A stretch of DNA of 64,000 bases from Cellulomonas fimi (GCF_028583725.1 NZ_CP110680.1:3410001-3474000), one strand, 5' to 3'. Shown: positions 54,973 through 64,000, numbered from the stretch's first letter. A program made the numbers and translations. The notes: a model not told the origin generated them from the sequence alone.

Positions 54973-55821
54973 TCAGCCCTTGACCGCGCCCTGGGTCAGG
55001 CCCGCGACGATCTGGCGCTGGAACAGCAGCACGAGGATGACGACGGGGATCGTGACGATCACCGCCGCGGCGGAGATGGCACCGGTCGGCTCCTCGAACT
55101 GGGAGGCGCCGGTGAAGAACGCGAGGGCCGCGGGCACGGGACGCGCGCGGCTCGTCGAGGTGAGCGAGATGCCGTAGACGAAGTCGTTCCACGCGATGAA
55201 GAACGCGATGAGCGCGGTCGTGAACACGCCGGGTGCGGCGAGCGGCACGATCGCCTTGCGGAACGCCTGCCAGCTGGTCGCGCCGTCGACCTGCGCGGCC
55301 TGCTCGAGCTCCCACGGGATCTGCCGGAAGAACGCGGCGAGCGTCCAGATGGAGATCGGGAGCGTGAGGGACAGGTACGGGATGATGAGGCCCGCCCACG
55401 TGTCGTACAGGCCGATGTTGCGCCACAGGTTGAACAGCGGCGTGACGATCGAGATGACGGGGAAGATCGAGACGCCCAGCGCGGTCGTGAGGATGAGCCG
55501 CTTGCCGGGGAAGTCGAGTCGCGCGATCGCGTAGGCGGCGAGCGTGGCGAGGACGACGGCGATGGCCGTGGCGATGAGCGAGATGCCGATCGAGTTGCGC
55601 AGCGCCGGCAGGAACAGGTCCCGCGCGGACCCGTCGGGCCCGAGGATCTCGTTGTAGTTCGTCCACGTCCACTGCGACGGGAGGAACGTGCCGGTGTTGA
55701 GCTCGCTCGGCAGCTTGAAGGACGTCGCCATGATCGACAGCACGGGGAACAGCGCGTAGGTCAGCACCAGGACCGTGATGACGGCCCACGCGACCTTCAT
55801 GCGCGTGGTCAGGGCGCTCAT
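54973..55821 (-). CDS. Sugar ABC importer permease (MalG-like)
   Basis: A 282-residue CUT1 permease with six helices. The EAA loop is [28 protein letters not shown] (near 185-213). First helix near residue 10-28 and the P-loop [22 protein letters not shown] after it are typical of MalG-side subunits, and the C-terminus [15 protein letters not shown] is the standard MalG ending. ATG 55821 shares one base with the preceding permease stop (TGATG). Confidence 0.94.
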   Translation of the reverse strand: MSALTTRMKVAWAVITVLVLTYALFPVLSIMATSFKLPSELNTGTFLPSQWTWTNYNEILGPDGSARDLFLPALRNSIGISLIATAIAVVLATLAAYAIARLDFPGKRLILTTALGVSIFPVISIVTPLFNLWRNIGLYDTWAGLIIPYLSLTLPISIWTLAAFFRQIPWELEQAAQVDGATSWQAFRKAIVPLAAPGVFTTALIAFFIAWNDFVYGISLTSTSRARPVPAALAFFTGASQFEEPTGAISAAAVIVTIPVVILVLLFQRQIVAGLTQGAVKG

Positions 55822-56792
55822 CAGCCCTCCCCCCTCGCGCCGGCCAGATCGACCTTGAAGAGCTTGATCGCGATCCAGCAGATGCCGATCACGGCGAGGA
55901 ACAGCAGCACCGAGATCGCGGACCCGAGCCCGATCTCGAGTCTCCCGATGGATGTGCGGTAGGCCAGCAGCGACAGCACGGTCGTGCCCGCGGAGCCGTT
56001 CGTCATGATGAAGACGTTGTCGAAGATGCGGAACGCGTCGAGGGCCCGGAACAGGACGGCGACCATGATCGCGGCCTTCATGTTCGGCAGCGTGACGCGT
56101 CGCAGGCGCTGCCACCACGTCGCACCGTCGACCTCGGCGGCCTCGTCGAGCTCGCCGGGCACCTGCGCCAGACCGGCCAGGAGCAGCAGCGAGATGAACG
56201 GCGTGGTCTTCCAGATCTCCGAGGCGATGATGACGAAGATCGCGGTGCCGAACTCGGCGAACCAGTTGAGGTTCTCGTCGATCCCCGGCACCCAGTCGAA
56301 CCACGTGTTCACGTAGCCGGAGTTGATGTCGAACGCGTAGAACCACGCGAACGCGGAGACGACCGTGATGATGCCGTACGGCACGAGGATCGCCGTGCGC
56401 AGCAGCCCGCGCAGGCGCTTGATCGCGCGGTGCATGACGAGCGCGAGCGCGAACCCGAGGACGAGCTCGACCGCGACCGTGATGACGGTGATGAGCACCG
56501 TCACGCCGAACGCCTGCCACCACACCGTGTCCGACAGCACGACGCCGTAGTTCGCGAGGCCGACGAACGTGCGGTCGTCGGGTGCGGTCAACCGGTACCG
56601 GAACAGGGAGTCGTACGTCGCCTGCAGGATCGGGTACAGCGTCACCGCCAGCATGACGACGAACGCCGGTCCCGCGAGGTACCAGCCGAGCCGCGCCTCG
56701 GCCCGTGCGCGGTCGGACCGCAGCGCCTTCGCGGGTCGCCCGGCCGTGCCGCGGATCTCCGCCGCCGCGGGGGCGGTCGCCTGGCTCGTCAT
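55821..56792 (-). CDS. Sugar ABC importer permease (MalF-like)
   Basis: A 323-residue CUT1 permease. After a charged N-terminus, six helices start at about 35 (WYLAGPAFVVMLAVTLYPILQATYDS, with the MalF-type P-loop region FVGLANYGVVLSDTVWW). The EAA loop is GELDEAAEVDGATWWQRLRRVTLPNM. It lies 13 bases after the binding-protein gene and pairs with the MalG-like permease to form the channel. ATG 56792 is supported by a preceding GAGAGGGGAGG stretch. Confidence 0.94.
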   Translation of the reverse strand: MTSQATAPAAAEIRGTAGRPAKALRSDRARAEARLGWYLAGPAFVVMLAVTLYPILQATYDSLFRYRLTAPDDRTFVGLANYGVVLSDTVWWQAFGVTVLITVITVAVELVLGFALALVMHRAIKRLRGLLRTAILVPYGIITVVSAFAWFYAFDINSGYVNTWFDWVPGIDENLNWFAEFGTAIFVIIASEIWKTTPFISLLLLAGLAQVPGELDEAAEVDGATWWQRLRRVTLPNMKAAIMVAVLFRALDAFRIFDNVFIMTNGSAGTTVLSLLAYRTSIGRLEIGLGSAISVLLFLAVIGICWIAIKLFKVDLAGARGEG

Positions 56793-56805
56793 GACCCCTC
56801 CCCTC

Positions 56806-58098
56806 TCACAGCAGCTGGTCGCCGCGGAGGACCGCGGTGATGAAGTCGGTGGACTTCTGCGGCGTCGTGTCGGGGTTCACCGACGACGGCGGGTGCCACG
56901 TCTCCTGCAGACCGGACGACACCTCGTTGTAGTAGGGCGTCTGCGGTCGCGGCGCGGCCTGCTCGAGCGACTGGCGGATGACGGGCGCCATCGGGAACGC
57001 CTCGATCACCTGCGGGTCGTCGAAGGCCGTCGTGTTGGACGGCGGGTTGCCGTTCTCGACGAAGTAGAAGACCTGGTTCTCGGGCTGCACGATGCACTCG
57101 GCCGCGGCGAACGCCTGGTCGACGTACCGGCTGAACGCGCCGACGCCCAGGTTGATCCCGCCGTACGGCGGCCGCGACTCCTGCGCCTCGTCGACCTGCG
57201 GGTAGAGCGCCCACCCGATGTCGTCGAGCACCGACTGCTCGATCGCACCGTCCTCGACGCCCGCCTTGGTCGCGGGCCAGACGAACGGCCAGTTGACCAT
57301 GAACGAGCCGCGGTCCCCCTGGAAGATCGTCATCGACGCGTTCTCGTCCTCGGTCGGCAGCGCCGGCCCGGCGAGGTTGTCCTTGCCGATCGTGCCGATG
57401 ATCTCCGCGGCGGCCCGTCCCGCGTCGGAGTCGAGCCCGAGCGTCAGCTCGTCCGCCGGGGCCTCGGGGTTCTCGAGGATCTGCCCGCCCGCGGACTCGA
57501 CCAGCGCGTTGATCCACACCGTGAGCGACTCGGCCTTCGCGCCCTGCACGCTCAGGTACTTGTCCTGCGACTGCGACGCCTCCATGATCTGCTGCCACGT
57601 CACGGGCGTGGTCGCCGGGTCGAGCCCCGCGGCCTCGGCCACCGACTTGCGGTACCAGAGCAGCTGCGTGTTCGCCCAGAACGGGACCGTGACGAGCTCG
57701 TCGCCCCACGTCGCACCGTCGAGCGCACCCTGCACGACGTCCTGCGAGACGCGCTCCGCGACGTCGTCGGGGATCGGTGCGAGGAACCCCGGCTCGGCGA
57801 GCTCCGGGATGAACGGCGGGTCCAGGCTCATGAGGTCGATCGACGTGTCCTTCGCGGCGAGCCGTCGGGCGAGCTGCTCGCGCTGCGACGCGGCGTCGCG
57901 CGGGAGCACCGAGACCTCGATCCGGTACTCGCCGCCGGCCTCGTCGGTGCAGCGGCTGGCGATCTCCGCCTGACCGCCGTCGTCCGGGTTGATGTACCAC
58001 GTGAGCACAGGCGGTCCGGACTCGGCCGCGCACGCCGCGAGCGGCGCGAGCAGACCGACCGCCGCCACCATCACGAGCGCTCTCGTCCGGCGTCGCAC
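56806..58098 (-). CDS. Sugar ABC importer substrate-binding lipoprotein
   Basis: A 430-residue family 1 (CUT1) binding protein. The lipoprotein signal ends in LAPLAACAAES (Cys near residue 22), preceded by RRTRALVMVAAVGLL. The mature protein has the alternating fold of MalE-like proteins: LTWYINPDDGGQAEIASRC, then ELVTVPFWANTQLLWYRKSVAEAAGLDPATTPVTWQQIM, and the late GGINLGVGAFSRY. Some relatives bind alpha-glucosides or trehalose; the ligand cannot be told here. GTG 58098 is chosen for GGGGGAGG eight bases upstream. First gene of the operon binding protein, MalF-like, MalG-like, ATPase. Confidence 0.92.
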   Translation of the reverse strand: MRRRTRALVMVAAVGLLAPLAACAAESGPPVLTWYINPDDGGQAEIASRCTDEAGGEYRIEVSVLPRDAASQREQLARRLAAKDTSIDLMSLDPPFIPELAEPGFLAPIPDDVAERVSQDVVQGALDGATWGDELVTVPFWANTQLLWYRKSVAEAAGLDPATTPVTWQQIMEASQSQDKYLSVQGAKAESLTVWINALVESAGGQILENPEAPADELTLGLDSDAGRAAAEIIGTIGKDNLAGPALPTEDENASMTIFQGDRGSFMVNWPFVWPATKAGVEDGAIEQSVLDDIGWALYPQVDEAQESRPPYGGINLGVGAFSRYVDQAFAAAECIVQPENQVFYFVENGNPPSNTTAFDDPQVIEAFPMAPVIRQSLEQAAPRPQTPYYNEVSSGLQETWHPPSSVNPDTTPQKSTDFITAVLRGDQLL

Positions 58099-58244
58099 GA
58101 GCCACCTCCCCCGTCGGCGCTCCCTCGCGCCATGACCTTGCCTACTCCTGTCGTCGCAGGTCTGCCACGGGAACGCGGGGCGTGGGGCGCGGCGTGCGAC
58201 CGCCTGGCGGTCAGCCCGTGCCGGGTCCGCCGGTTGCTGCCACG

Positions 58245-58877
58245 ATGTCCGGCGTGCCGAACGTGACGCCCGCCGAAGCCTGGTCCGCACTGCGCGAGGG
58301 GAACGCCCGGTTCGTCCGTGGCGAGATGGAGCACCCGTCCCAGGGCATCGACCGCCGCACCGAGCTCTCCGCAGCCCAGCACCCGTTCGCCGTGATCTTC
58401 GGCTGCTCGGACTCGCGCGTCGCCGCCGAGATCATCTTCGACCAGGGCCTCGGCGACGTGTTCGTCGTCCGGACCGCCGGGCACGTGCTCGACACGACCG
58501 TCATCGGGTCGATCGAGTACGGCGTCGAGGTGCTCGGTGCGTCGCTGGTCGTCGTGCTCGGGCACGACTCGTGCGGTGCCGTCGCCGCCGCGACCGCCGC
58601 GCTGCAGGACGGGTCGCTCCCCCGCGGGTTCGTCCGGGCCGTCGTCGACCGGGTCATCCCGTCGATCGTCAACCTCGCCGGCGACGGCGGGATCGGGCAG
58701 GTCGACGCCGCGACGCTCGGTCACGAGCACGTCCGCCACACCGTGCAGATGCTGCAGGGCTACTCGGTGTCGCTCGCCGAGGCGATCGCCGAGGGGCGCT
58801 GCGCGATCGTCGGCCTGGAGTACACGCTCGCCGACGGCCAGGTGCACCTCACGGAGTCCGTCGGCGACATCGGCTGA
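58245..58877 (+). CDS. Beta-class carbonic anhydrase
   Basis: A 210-residue zinc enzyme interconverting CO2 and bicarbonate. VIFGCSDSRVAAEIIF (Cys and Asp-x-Arg dyad near residue 50) and VLGHDSCGAVAAA (His-x2-Cys near 108) supply the zinc ligands and the Asp-Arg pair. The conserved DVFVVRTAGHVLD and SIEYGVEVLG segments are present. Starts with ATG 58245 (MSGVPNVTPAEAWSALREGNARF). Length is normal. It stands alone between the sugar operon and a convergent DUF2087 gene. Confidence 0.94.
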   Translation: MSGVPNVTPAEAWSALREGNARFVRGEMEHPSQGIDRRTELSAAQHPFAVIFGCSDSRVAAEIIFDQGLGDVFVVRTAGHVLDTTVIGSIEYGVEVLGASLVVVLGHDSCGAVAAATAALQDGSLPRGFVRAVVDRVIPSIVNLAGDGGIGQVDAATLGHEHVRHTVQMLQGYSVSLAEAIAEGRCAIVGLEYTLADGQVHLTESVGDIG

Positions 58878-58904
58878 AGCTCCGCGGCACCCGTCGGTCG
58901 CCGG

Positions 58905-59231
58905 TCAGAGCCAGGAGTCCTCGGGGCTCGGGCGCGCGCCCGGCTCGTCGTCGTGCACCGTGAGCCGCTCGCGCCAGTAGAGGCCGCCGTCCTGGCGGCG
59001 GCCCACGAGCCCGGCCTCGACGAGGTCGCGGCGCAGGCGGACGGGGTCGTCGGACACCTCGGCCAGGCGCGCGGTGAGCGCCGGCTCGGGCGCCGCCTCC
59101 CCCGGGGCGAGCAGCCGGGCGGCCAGGTGCTCCAGGACCAGCGTGCGGTCGTCGAGACGTCGCGGGGTGCGGACCAGGCGTCCGTGCTCGAGGAACTTCT
59201 CCGCCGCGCAGGCGGCCGTCGGGGACGTCAT
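58905..59231 (-). CDS. DUF2087 domain protein
   Basis: A 108-residue soluble protein. [71 protein letters not shown] (about 18-90) follows the DUF2087 pattern, a small winged-helix-like domain often found in transcriptional regulators, with the DxxxLRRxLVExGLV wording. A DNA-binding role is inference. ATG 59231 ([15 protein letters not shown]) is preferred over ATG 59297 because the added residues are not protein-like. Its start is 53 bases from the fumC start on the other strand. Confidence 0.8.
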   Translation of the reverse strand: MTSPTAACAAEKFLEHGRLVRTPRRLDDRTLVLEHLAARLLAPGEAAPEPALTARLAEVSDDPVRLRRDLVEAGLVGRRQDGGLYWRERLTVHDDEPGARPSPEDSWL

Positions 59232-59284
59232 GTGGCCATCGTCACGCGTCCGACCGCCCGGCGCCGTGCGGCAGGATGGACCGC

Positions 59285-60712
59285 ATGACTTCCGCACCTG
59301 TCACGGGCACGACGTCGTCGCCCGAGTTCCGGATCGAGCACGACACGATGGGCGAGGTCCGGGTCCCCGCGGCCGCGCTCTACCGCGCGCAGACGCAGCG
59401 GGCCGTGGAGAACTTCCCGATCTCCGGGAGCGCCCTCGAGCGCGGGCACATCGAGGCGCTCGCCCGCATCAAGAAGGCCGCGGCCCGCGCGAACGCCGAG
59501 CTCGGCGTGCTGCCGCAGGACGTGGCCGACGCGATCGTCGCCGCCGCCGACGAGGTCGCGTCGGGCGCGCACGACGCGCACTTCCCGGTCGACGTCTACC
59601 AGACCGGCTCGGGCACCTCGTCGAACATGAACACGAACGAGGTCCTCGCGACGCTCGCGACGCGCGGGCTCGGTGCGGACGTGCACCCGAACGACCACGT
59701 CAACGCGTCGCAGTCGTCGAACGACGTCTTCCCGACGTCCGTGCACGTCGCCGCGACCGCGGGCGTCGTCCGCGACCTCGTCCCCGCGCTCGAGCACCTC
59801 GCCGCCGCGCTGCAGGACAAGGCCGACGCGTGGGCGACCGTCGTGAAGTCGGGCCGCACGCACCTCATGGACGCGACCCCGGTGACGCTGGGTCAGGAGT
59901 TCGGCGGGTACGCCGCGGCCGTCCGGTACGGCGTCGAGCGCCTGCAGGCGGCGCTCCCGCGCGCCGCGGAGGTCCCGCTCGGCGGCACGGCCGTCGGCAC
60001 GGGCATCAACACCCCCGCGGGCTTCCCGCAGCGGGTCATCGAGCTGCTCCGCGAGGACACCGGGCTGCCGCTCACCGAGGCGCGCGACCACTTCGAGGCG
60101 CAGTCGTCGCGCGACGGGCTCGTCGAGCTCTCCGGTGCGCTGCGCACGATCGCCGTGAGCCTCACGAAGATCTGCAACGACCTGCGCTGGATGGGCTCAG
60201 GCCCCAACACGGGCCTCGGCGAGCTGTTCATCCCCGACCTGCAGCCCGGGTCGTCGATCATGCCCGGCAAGGTCAACCCCGTGGTCCCCGAGGCCGTGCT
60301 CATGGTCGCCGCGCGGGTCGTCGGCAACGACGCGACCGTCGCGTGGGCCGGCGCGTCCGGCTCGTTCGAGCTCAACGTGCAGATCCCCGTCATCGCGTCC
60401 GCGGTGCTCGAGTCGATCCGCCTGCTGGCGAACGCCAGCCGCGTGCTCGCCGACAAGACGATCGCCGGCCTGGAGGCCAACGAGGAGCGCGCCCGCGCGT
60501 TCGCCGAGTCCTCGCCCTCGATCGTCACCCCGCTCAACCGCGTCATCGGCTACGAGGCCGCCGCGAAGATCGCCAAGCACGCCGTGAAGCAGGGCATCAC
60601 CGTCCGGCAGGCCGTCGTCGACCTCGGGTACGTCGAGCGCGGCGAGGTCACCGAGGAGCAGCTCGACGCGGCCCTCGACGTCCTGAGCATGACGCGCCCG
60701 CCGCAGGCGTGA
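59285..60712 (+). CDS. fumC: Fumarate hydratase class II
   Basis: A 475-residue fumarase converting fumarate and L-malate in the TCA cycle. The superfamily signature [11 protein letters not shown] lies near residue 325; the substrate segments [14 protein letters not shown] (near 105), [15 protein letters not shown] (near 142) and [18 protein letters not shown] (near 190) identify class II fumarase rather than aspartase. ATG 59285 is taken; ATG 59276 is possible. No Shine-Dalgarno sequence is seen and CAGGAT lies seven bases upstream. A hairpin starts at the fifth base after the stop. Confidence 0.95.
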   Translation: MTSAPVTGTTSSPEFRIEHDTMGEVRVPAAALYRAQTQRAVENFPISGSALERGHIEALARIKKAAARANAELGVLPQDVADAIVAAADEVASGAHDAHFPVDVYQTGSGTSSNMNTNEVLATLATRGLGADVHPNDHVNASQSSNDVFPTSVHVAATAGVVRDLVPALEHLAAALQDKADAWATVVKSGRTHLMDATPVTLGQEFGGYAAAVRYGVERLQAALPRAAEVPLGGTAVGTGINTPAGFPQRVIELLREDTGLPLTEARDHFEAQSSRDGLVELSGALRTIAVSLTKICNDLRWMGSGPNTGLGELFIPDLQPGSSIMPGKVNPVVPEAVLMVAARVVGNDATVAWAGASGSFELNVQIPVIASAVLESIRLLANASRVLADKTIAGLEANEERARAFAESSPSIVTPLNRVIGYEAAAKIAKHAVKQGITVRQAVVDLGYVERGEVTEEQLDAALDVLSMTRPPQA

Positions 60713-60716
60713 CCCC

Positions 60717-60748
60717 GCGCCCGGCCGTCTTCTGCACCGGCCGGGCGC
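60717..60748 (+). terminator. Terminator hairpin after fumC
   Basis: GCGCCCGGCC (60717-60726) pairs with GGCCGGGCGC (60739-60748), a perfect ten-base-pair stem with a 12-base loop, directly after the fumC stop. A second weaker hairpin (around 60788-60818) follows before the next gene. Confidence 0.65.
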
Positions 60749-60852
60749 ACCCCGACGAGTCCGGCCGCCCGGTCGGGTCGATCCTGGTGACGACCCGGCC
60801 GGGCGGTCGTGCGTCACCACGCCGCCGCCCGGCCCCGACCTCGGGAGGCCCC

Positions 60853-61416
60853 GTGCGCACCGTGTACGCCTACCTGCTCGTGTCGCTCGACGGGTACCAC
60901 GCCGACGCCGACGGCGGCGTCGACTGGTTCACGACCGACGACGAGCTCGAGCGGTACTCCGCCGCGCAGGGGGACGCGATCGACACGATCGTCATGGGCC
61001 GCCGCACGTTCGAGCTCATGGCGTCGTACTGGCCCACGCCGGAGGCCTACCGGGACGACCCCGTCGTCGCGGGCTTCATGAACGACCTGCCCAAGATCGT
61101 GCCGTCGCGGACGCTCACCGCCCACCCGTGGGGACCGACCGAGTTCGTCGCGGACGACGTGGTCGGGCGCCTGCGCGCGCTCAAGTCGGGGCCCGGCAAG
61201 GACGTGGCCGTCTTCGGTTCGTCGACGCTCGTCGCGTCGCTGCTGCCGACGGGGATCCTCGACGAGCTCCGCGTCGTGGTGCAGCCGGTCGTCCTCGGCA
61301 GCGGCCGGCGGTTCCTCGACGGCGCCGGCGGCACGGCGCTCGAACGGATCGCGGTCCGCGAGTTCGCCGGCGGCAGCACGCTCCTGACCTACCGGCCGGT
61401 CGTCGACCAGGGCTGA
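60853..61416 (+). CDS. Dihydrofolate reductase-like (RibD C-terminal) family protein
   Basis: A 187-residue single-domain protein. The N-terminal strand TVYAYLLVSLDGYHADADGGVDW, the central TIVMGRRTFELMASYWP and the C-terminal DVAVFGSSTLVASLLPTGILDELRVVVQPVVLGSGRRFL match the RibD C-terminal/DHFR-like fold widely found as stand-alone YyaP/YwjB-type proteins. The glycine-rich VFGSS segment is the NADPH site. Substrate unknown; it need not act on folate. GTG 60853 has GGGAGG nine bases upstream. Alone between two hairpins. Confidence 0.87.
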   Translation: MRTVYAYLLVSLDGYHADADGGVDWFTTDDELERYSAAQGDAIDTIVMGRRTFELMASYWPTPEAYRDDPVVAGFMNDLPKIVPSRTLTAHPWGPTEFVADDVVGRLRALKSGPGKDVAVFGSSTLVASLLPTGILDELRVVVQPVVLGSGRRFLDGAGGTALERIAVREFAGGSTLLTYRPVVDQG

Positions 61417-61446
61417 CGCCGGGCGCCCGGCGGACGGTCGCCGGTC

Positions 61447-61483
61447 GGCGGTGGTGGGCACGGGCCGCCGAGCCACCACCGCC
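61447..61483. terminator. Bidirectional terminator hairpin
   Basis: GGCGGTGGTGG (61447-61457) and CCACCACCGCC (61473-61483) form a perfect 11-base-pair stem with a 15-base loop, between convergent genes ending at 61416 and 61498. Confidence 0.65.
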
Positions 61484-61497
61484 CGCCGGCTCGCGCG

Positions 61498-63147
61498 TCA
61501 GGCCTCCGCGCGCACCGGTTCGGCTGCGGGCTGCGCGCCGTGCTGCGCGGGCCGGACCGCGTGCATCGCGAGGCACGCGACCAGGCCGAGGGCGAGGACC
61601 GCGACCGTGAGCAGGAGGGTCTGCGCGACGGCGGTCGAGAAGCCGGCGTGCACGGCCTGCGTGGCCGCGTCGGTGATCTGCCGCGCGACGTCCGCGGGGA
61701 CCGAGTCGGGCAGCTGCGGTGCGGCGGCGGCGCCCGCGCCCGTCGAGAACTGGTCGGGGTCGACGCGTGAGAAGCCGTCGAGGAACGCCTGGCGCGCCTG
61801 CTCGGGCAGGTTCGCCGCCTCGTCCTGCGCGGCCGCGGGGATCGCGATGCCGAGGCGCGACGACAGCATCGCGACGACGGCCGCCGACCCGATGACGCCG
61901 CCGATCTGGCGGTTCGTGTTGAACGCGCCCGCCCCGGCGCCTGCGTTGCGCTGGTCGAGCCCCGCCGTGGCCGTCGCGGCCAGCGGCGAGAAGAGCATGC
62001 CGGTGCCGATGCCGAACACCGTCATCGGCAGGACGAGCTGCCAGACGGGCACCTCGGGGCGGATGACGGCCGCGAGCCACGCGACGACGACCACGAGGAT
62101 CGCGAAGCCGGTCGCGACGATCCACTTGGCGGGGACCCGGTCGGACATCCGGCCGGCGACGGGCGCGACGACGCCCGAGAGCAGCGAGCCGCCCAGGCCG
62201 ATGAGCGCCGCGTGCAGCGGCGAGAGGCCGAGGACCAGCTGGGCGAAGATCGTGAACGGGAAGAAGATGCCGGTCATCGCGAAGGTCACGGCGAACCCGG
62301 CGACGTTGGAGAGCGAGAAGTTGCGGACGTGGAACAGCCGCAGCGGCATCAGCGCGTCGTCGCCCAGGTGGCGCTGCCACAGCACGAACCCGACGAGGAC
62401 CAGGACGCCCAACCCGACGATCTCCCAGATCGTGACCGGCCCGACGACGGTGCCCCAGTCGTAGGTGTCGCCCTCCTGCAGGCCGAACACGACGAGGAAC
62501 ATGCCGAGCACGGACAGCACGACGCCGAGCCCGTCGAAGGTGCGCGCGTGCGTCGGCAGCGCGGGCAGCCGGCGCAGGGCCAGCCACAGTGCGACGACGC
62601 CGACGGGCACGTTGACGTAGAAGATCCACTCCCAGCCGACGGTCTCGACGAGCAGGCCGCCGAGCACCGGGCCCGTGATCGTCGCGACACCCGCGACGGC
62701 GCCCCAGACGCCCATCGCGGCACCGCGGCGCGCGGGCGGGAACACGCGCGTGATCATCGACATCGTCTGCGGGGTCATGAGCGCGCCGCCGACGCCCTGC
62801 ACGGCCCGCGCCGCGATGAGCATGCCGATCGAGCCGGACAGGCCGCACCACAGCGACGCGAGCGTGAAGACGACGAGGCCGACGACGAACACCGGCTTGG
62901 GGCCGAACCGGTCACCCAGGCGGCCGGTGACGAGCAGCAGGACCGCGAACGTCAGCAGGTACGCGCTGTTGACCCAGCCGACCTCGGTGAAGCTCGCGTC
63001 GAGCTCGGTGACGAGGGTGGGGACGGCGATGTTCACGATCGTGGTGTCGATCATGATCATGAAGAAGCCGAGGCACAGCGGCGGGAGCACGCTCCACGGG
63101 CTGCGCCCGTGCAGGTCGACGAGCGCGCGGGGCTGCTCGGTGGTCAT
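61498..63147 (-). CDS. MFS drug-efflux transporter, DHA2 (EmrB/QacA) type
   Basis: A 549-residue proton-coupled transporter with 14 predicted helices. The first helix segment LGFFMIMIDTTIVNIAVPTL carries the DHA2 Asp-Thr-Thr motif, the loop motif A is GRLGDRFGPKPVFVVG, and motif C is TITGPVLGGLLVETVGWEWIF. The extracellular region after helix 13 (PQLPDSVPADVARQITDAATQ) is typical of actinobacterial DHA2 pumps. GGAGG precedes ATG 63147. The PadR-type repressor gene is 74 bases upstream in the same direction, an arrangement usual for inducible efflux. Confidence 0.93.
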   Translation of the reverse strand: MTTEQPRALVDLHGRSPWSVLPPLCLGFFMIMIDTTIVNIAVPTLVTELDASFTEVGWVNSAYLLTFAVLLLVTGRLGDRFGPKPVFVVGLVVFTLASLWCGLSGSIGMLIAARAVQGVGGALMTPQTMSMITRVFPPARRGAAMGVWGAVAGVATITGPVLGGLLVETVGWEWIFYVNVPVGVVALWLALRRLPALPTHARTFDGLGVVLSVLGMFLVVFGLQEGDTYDWGTVVGPVTIWEIVGLGVLVLVGFVLWQRHLGDDALMPLRLFHVRNFSLSNVAGFAVTFAMTGIFFPFTIFAQLVLGLSPLHAALIGLGGSLLSGVVAPVAGRMSDRVPAKWIVATGFAILVVVVAWLAAVIRPEVPVWQLVLPMTVFGIGTGMLFSPLAATATAGLDQRNAGAGAGAFNTNRQIGGVIGSAAVVAMLSSRLGIAIPAAAQDEAANLPEQARQAFLDGFSRVDPDQFSTGAGAAAAPQLPDSVPADVARQITDAATQAVHAGFSTAVAQTLLLTVAVLALGLVACLAMHAVRPAQHGAQPAAEPVRAEA

Positions 63148-63221
63148 GGGTCCTCCGGGGACGGTCGGTGCGCGGTGGGTGCGGCGCGGGTCGGTGGCGT
63201 GGCGTGCCCCGACCTGCGGGG

Positions 63222-63845
63222 TCAGCGGCTGGGTGCGGTCGCCGCGGGGCGGCGGTGCCGGGCCTCGAGGAAGGCGGCGGGGAACGGGTCGTCCCAGCCG
63301 AGGGCGTCGTCGTCGAGCTCGGCGACGGTGCGGTCGAGCCACTCGACCTCGTGGCGCAGGTGCGCGACGTCGTGCTCGACGTCGAGCAGGTGGCGGCGCG
63401 GCAGGCCCTGCGCGCGCACGCGGGAGTAGGCGGACTCGAGCTCGGCGAGGCGCTCGGCCTCGCGCTCGCGGCGCCGGACGAGCGCCTCACGGACGACGTC
63501 GCGCGGCAGGTCGACGGCCTCGGCGAGGCCGACGGAGAAGACGGGGTGGACCGGGTGGTCGTCGCCCAGGAAGCTCGCGAGCCGCCGCTCGTACGCGGTG
63601 CGGCCGGCGTCGGTGAGGCGGTAGGTGGTGCGTTCGGGGCGGTTGCCGCTGCGCTCGGTGCCGAGCGCCTCGACGAGACCGTCGCGGGCCAGCCGCTCGA
63701 CCGCGTGGTAGACGGCGCCGGGGTTGACACGGACGAGCCGGGTGTCGCGACGCTCGACGAGCGTCTGGAAGACGTCGTAGGGGTGCCGCGGGTGCTCGCG
63801 CAGGAGGCCGAGGACGAGGACGGCGACGGCGGACAGCTCGGGCAC
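63222..63845 (-). CDS. PadR-family transcriptional regulator
   Basis: A 207-residue regulator. The N-terminal winged helix (about 1-85: AVLVLGLLREHPRHPYDVFQTLV, VNPGAVYHAVERLARDGLVEA, ERTTYRLTDAGRTAYERRL) is the PadR domain, followed by a helical C-terminal dimerisation region (about 100-190) with the charged pattern HLLDVEHDVAHLRHEVEWLD. It probably represses itself and the downstream DHA2 efflux gene, released by a drug-like ligand. GTG 63845 has AAGGAG about seven bases upstream. A perfect palindrome overlaps the promoter just upstream (63871-63886). Confidence 0.92.
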   Translation of the reverse strand: MPELSAVAVLVLGLLREHPRHPYDVFQTLVERRDTRLVRVNPGAVYHAVERLARDGLVEALGTERSGNRPERTTYRLTDAGRTAYERRLASFLGDDHPVHPVFSVGLAEAVDLPRDVVREALVRRREREAERLAELESAYSRVRAQGLPRRHLLDVEHDVAHLRHEVEWLDRTVAELDDDALGWDDPFPAAFLEARHRRPAATAPSR

Positions 63846-63870
63846 GCGCGGCTCCTTCGTCCGGTCGAAC

Positions 63871-63888
63871 TATTCCAGCCGGAATATA
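63871..63888 (-). promoter_or_regulatory. Candidate PadR operator overlapping the -10 box
   Basis: TATTCC (63871-63876), AGCC and GGAATA (63881-63886) form a perfect palindrome with six-base arms. On the minus strand it overlaps TATATT (63883-63888), a good -10 for the padR-efflux unit about 30 bases upstream of the GTG start. It is one of the AT-richest sites in the window. A binding protein here would block RNA polymerase. Confidence 0.55.
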
Positions 63889-64000
63889 CCGACGAGTAGC
63901 CTCCACCGCGATCCCTCGACCGCGCCGGCCCCTCGACACCGGGACAGTTGCGCAAGGTCACAGGTCGGTCTCGGACTTGCGGAATCGCTCCCACACCCTT

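Noticed and set aside
63889..64000. Sequence at the right edge
   Set aside because: About 110 bases upstream of the padR promoter contain no recognisable frame or signal; too short to judge.

Overview
The window is 64 kb of very high-GC DNA with dense short-spaced genes, many GTG starts and no rRNA, tRNA, insertion sequence or CRISPR array that I could find. Gene content points to an actinobacterium: a mycothiol enzyme (MshB), a DUF3117 protein, a deazaflavin-type reductase, a VanW/YoaR wall protein, and gene orders known from Mycobacterium tuberculosis (sigE-rseA-htrA-tatB with a divergent O-methyltransferase; dapE/dapD beside a LOG protein and a FolP2-like protein; fdxA-dapC). A Cellulomonas-like member of the Micrococcales is my best guess, but that is inference from style and content.

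Layout. 1-9230: YihY/BrkB membrane protein (cut by the window edge), 2H phosphoesterase, trpS, the envelope-stress block tatB-htrA-rseA-sigE, the divergent O-methyltransferase, leucyl aminopeptidase and a 55-residue DUF3117 protein. 9414-19097: a chain running from dapE region to membrane glycosyltransferase (LOG protein, FolP2-like, glycosyltransferase), lysine/diaminopimelate genes dapE, dapD and dapC, citrate synthase, ferredoxin, and a small SH3-like protein preceded by a candidate leaderless Cys-Cys leader peptide. 19224-27383: a 1371-residue VanW protein with an enormous disordered N-terminus, flavin reductase, small membrane protein, mshB and typA. 27500-36924: an oligopeptide ABC system with two paralogous binding proteins, two permeases (one enlarged by extra membrane segments) and a fused two-domain ATPase, interrupted by an oppositely oriented PH-domain gene.

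37261-44062 is a patchwork of short, mostly single-gene units (deazaflavin reductase, DUF1801, PIN-domain, DUF6000-like, MmyB-type regulator with a divergent SDR, DUF4190, DUF4304, a probably frameshifted small gene, ychF, DUF4177) that looks like the most variable part. 44159-53651 holds a two-gene ABC exporter, rmuC, a BCCT transporter, ispH, xseA-xseB and a PfkB sugar kinase. 53682-58098 is a complete sugar ABC importer operon (binding protein, two permeases, MsmK/UgpC-type ATPase). 58245-63845 holds carbonic anhydrase, DUF2087, fumC, a RibD/DHFR-like reductase and a PadR-MFS drug-efflux pair.

Two regulatory themes run through the window. First, at least ten genes without a Shine-Dalgarno sequence have a TANNNT hexamer 6-8 bases before the start codon, the signature of leaderless transcription. 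Second, gene ends are marked by long perfect GC-rich hairpins without U-tracts, usually shared by convergent genes. Operon partners very often overlap by ATGA or GTGA, implying translational coupling. I did not find an obviously new multi-gene defence or biosynthetic system; the most unusual items are the leader peptide at 18802, the symmetric ECF-type promoter at 6603-6630, the giant VanW protein and the enlarged peptide permease.
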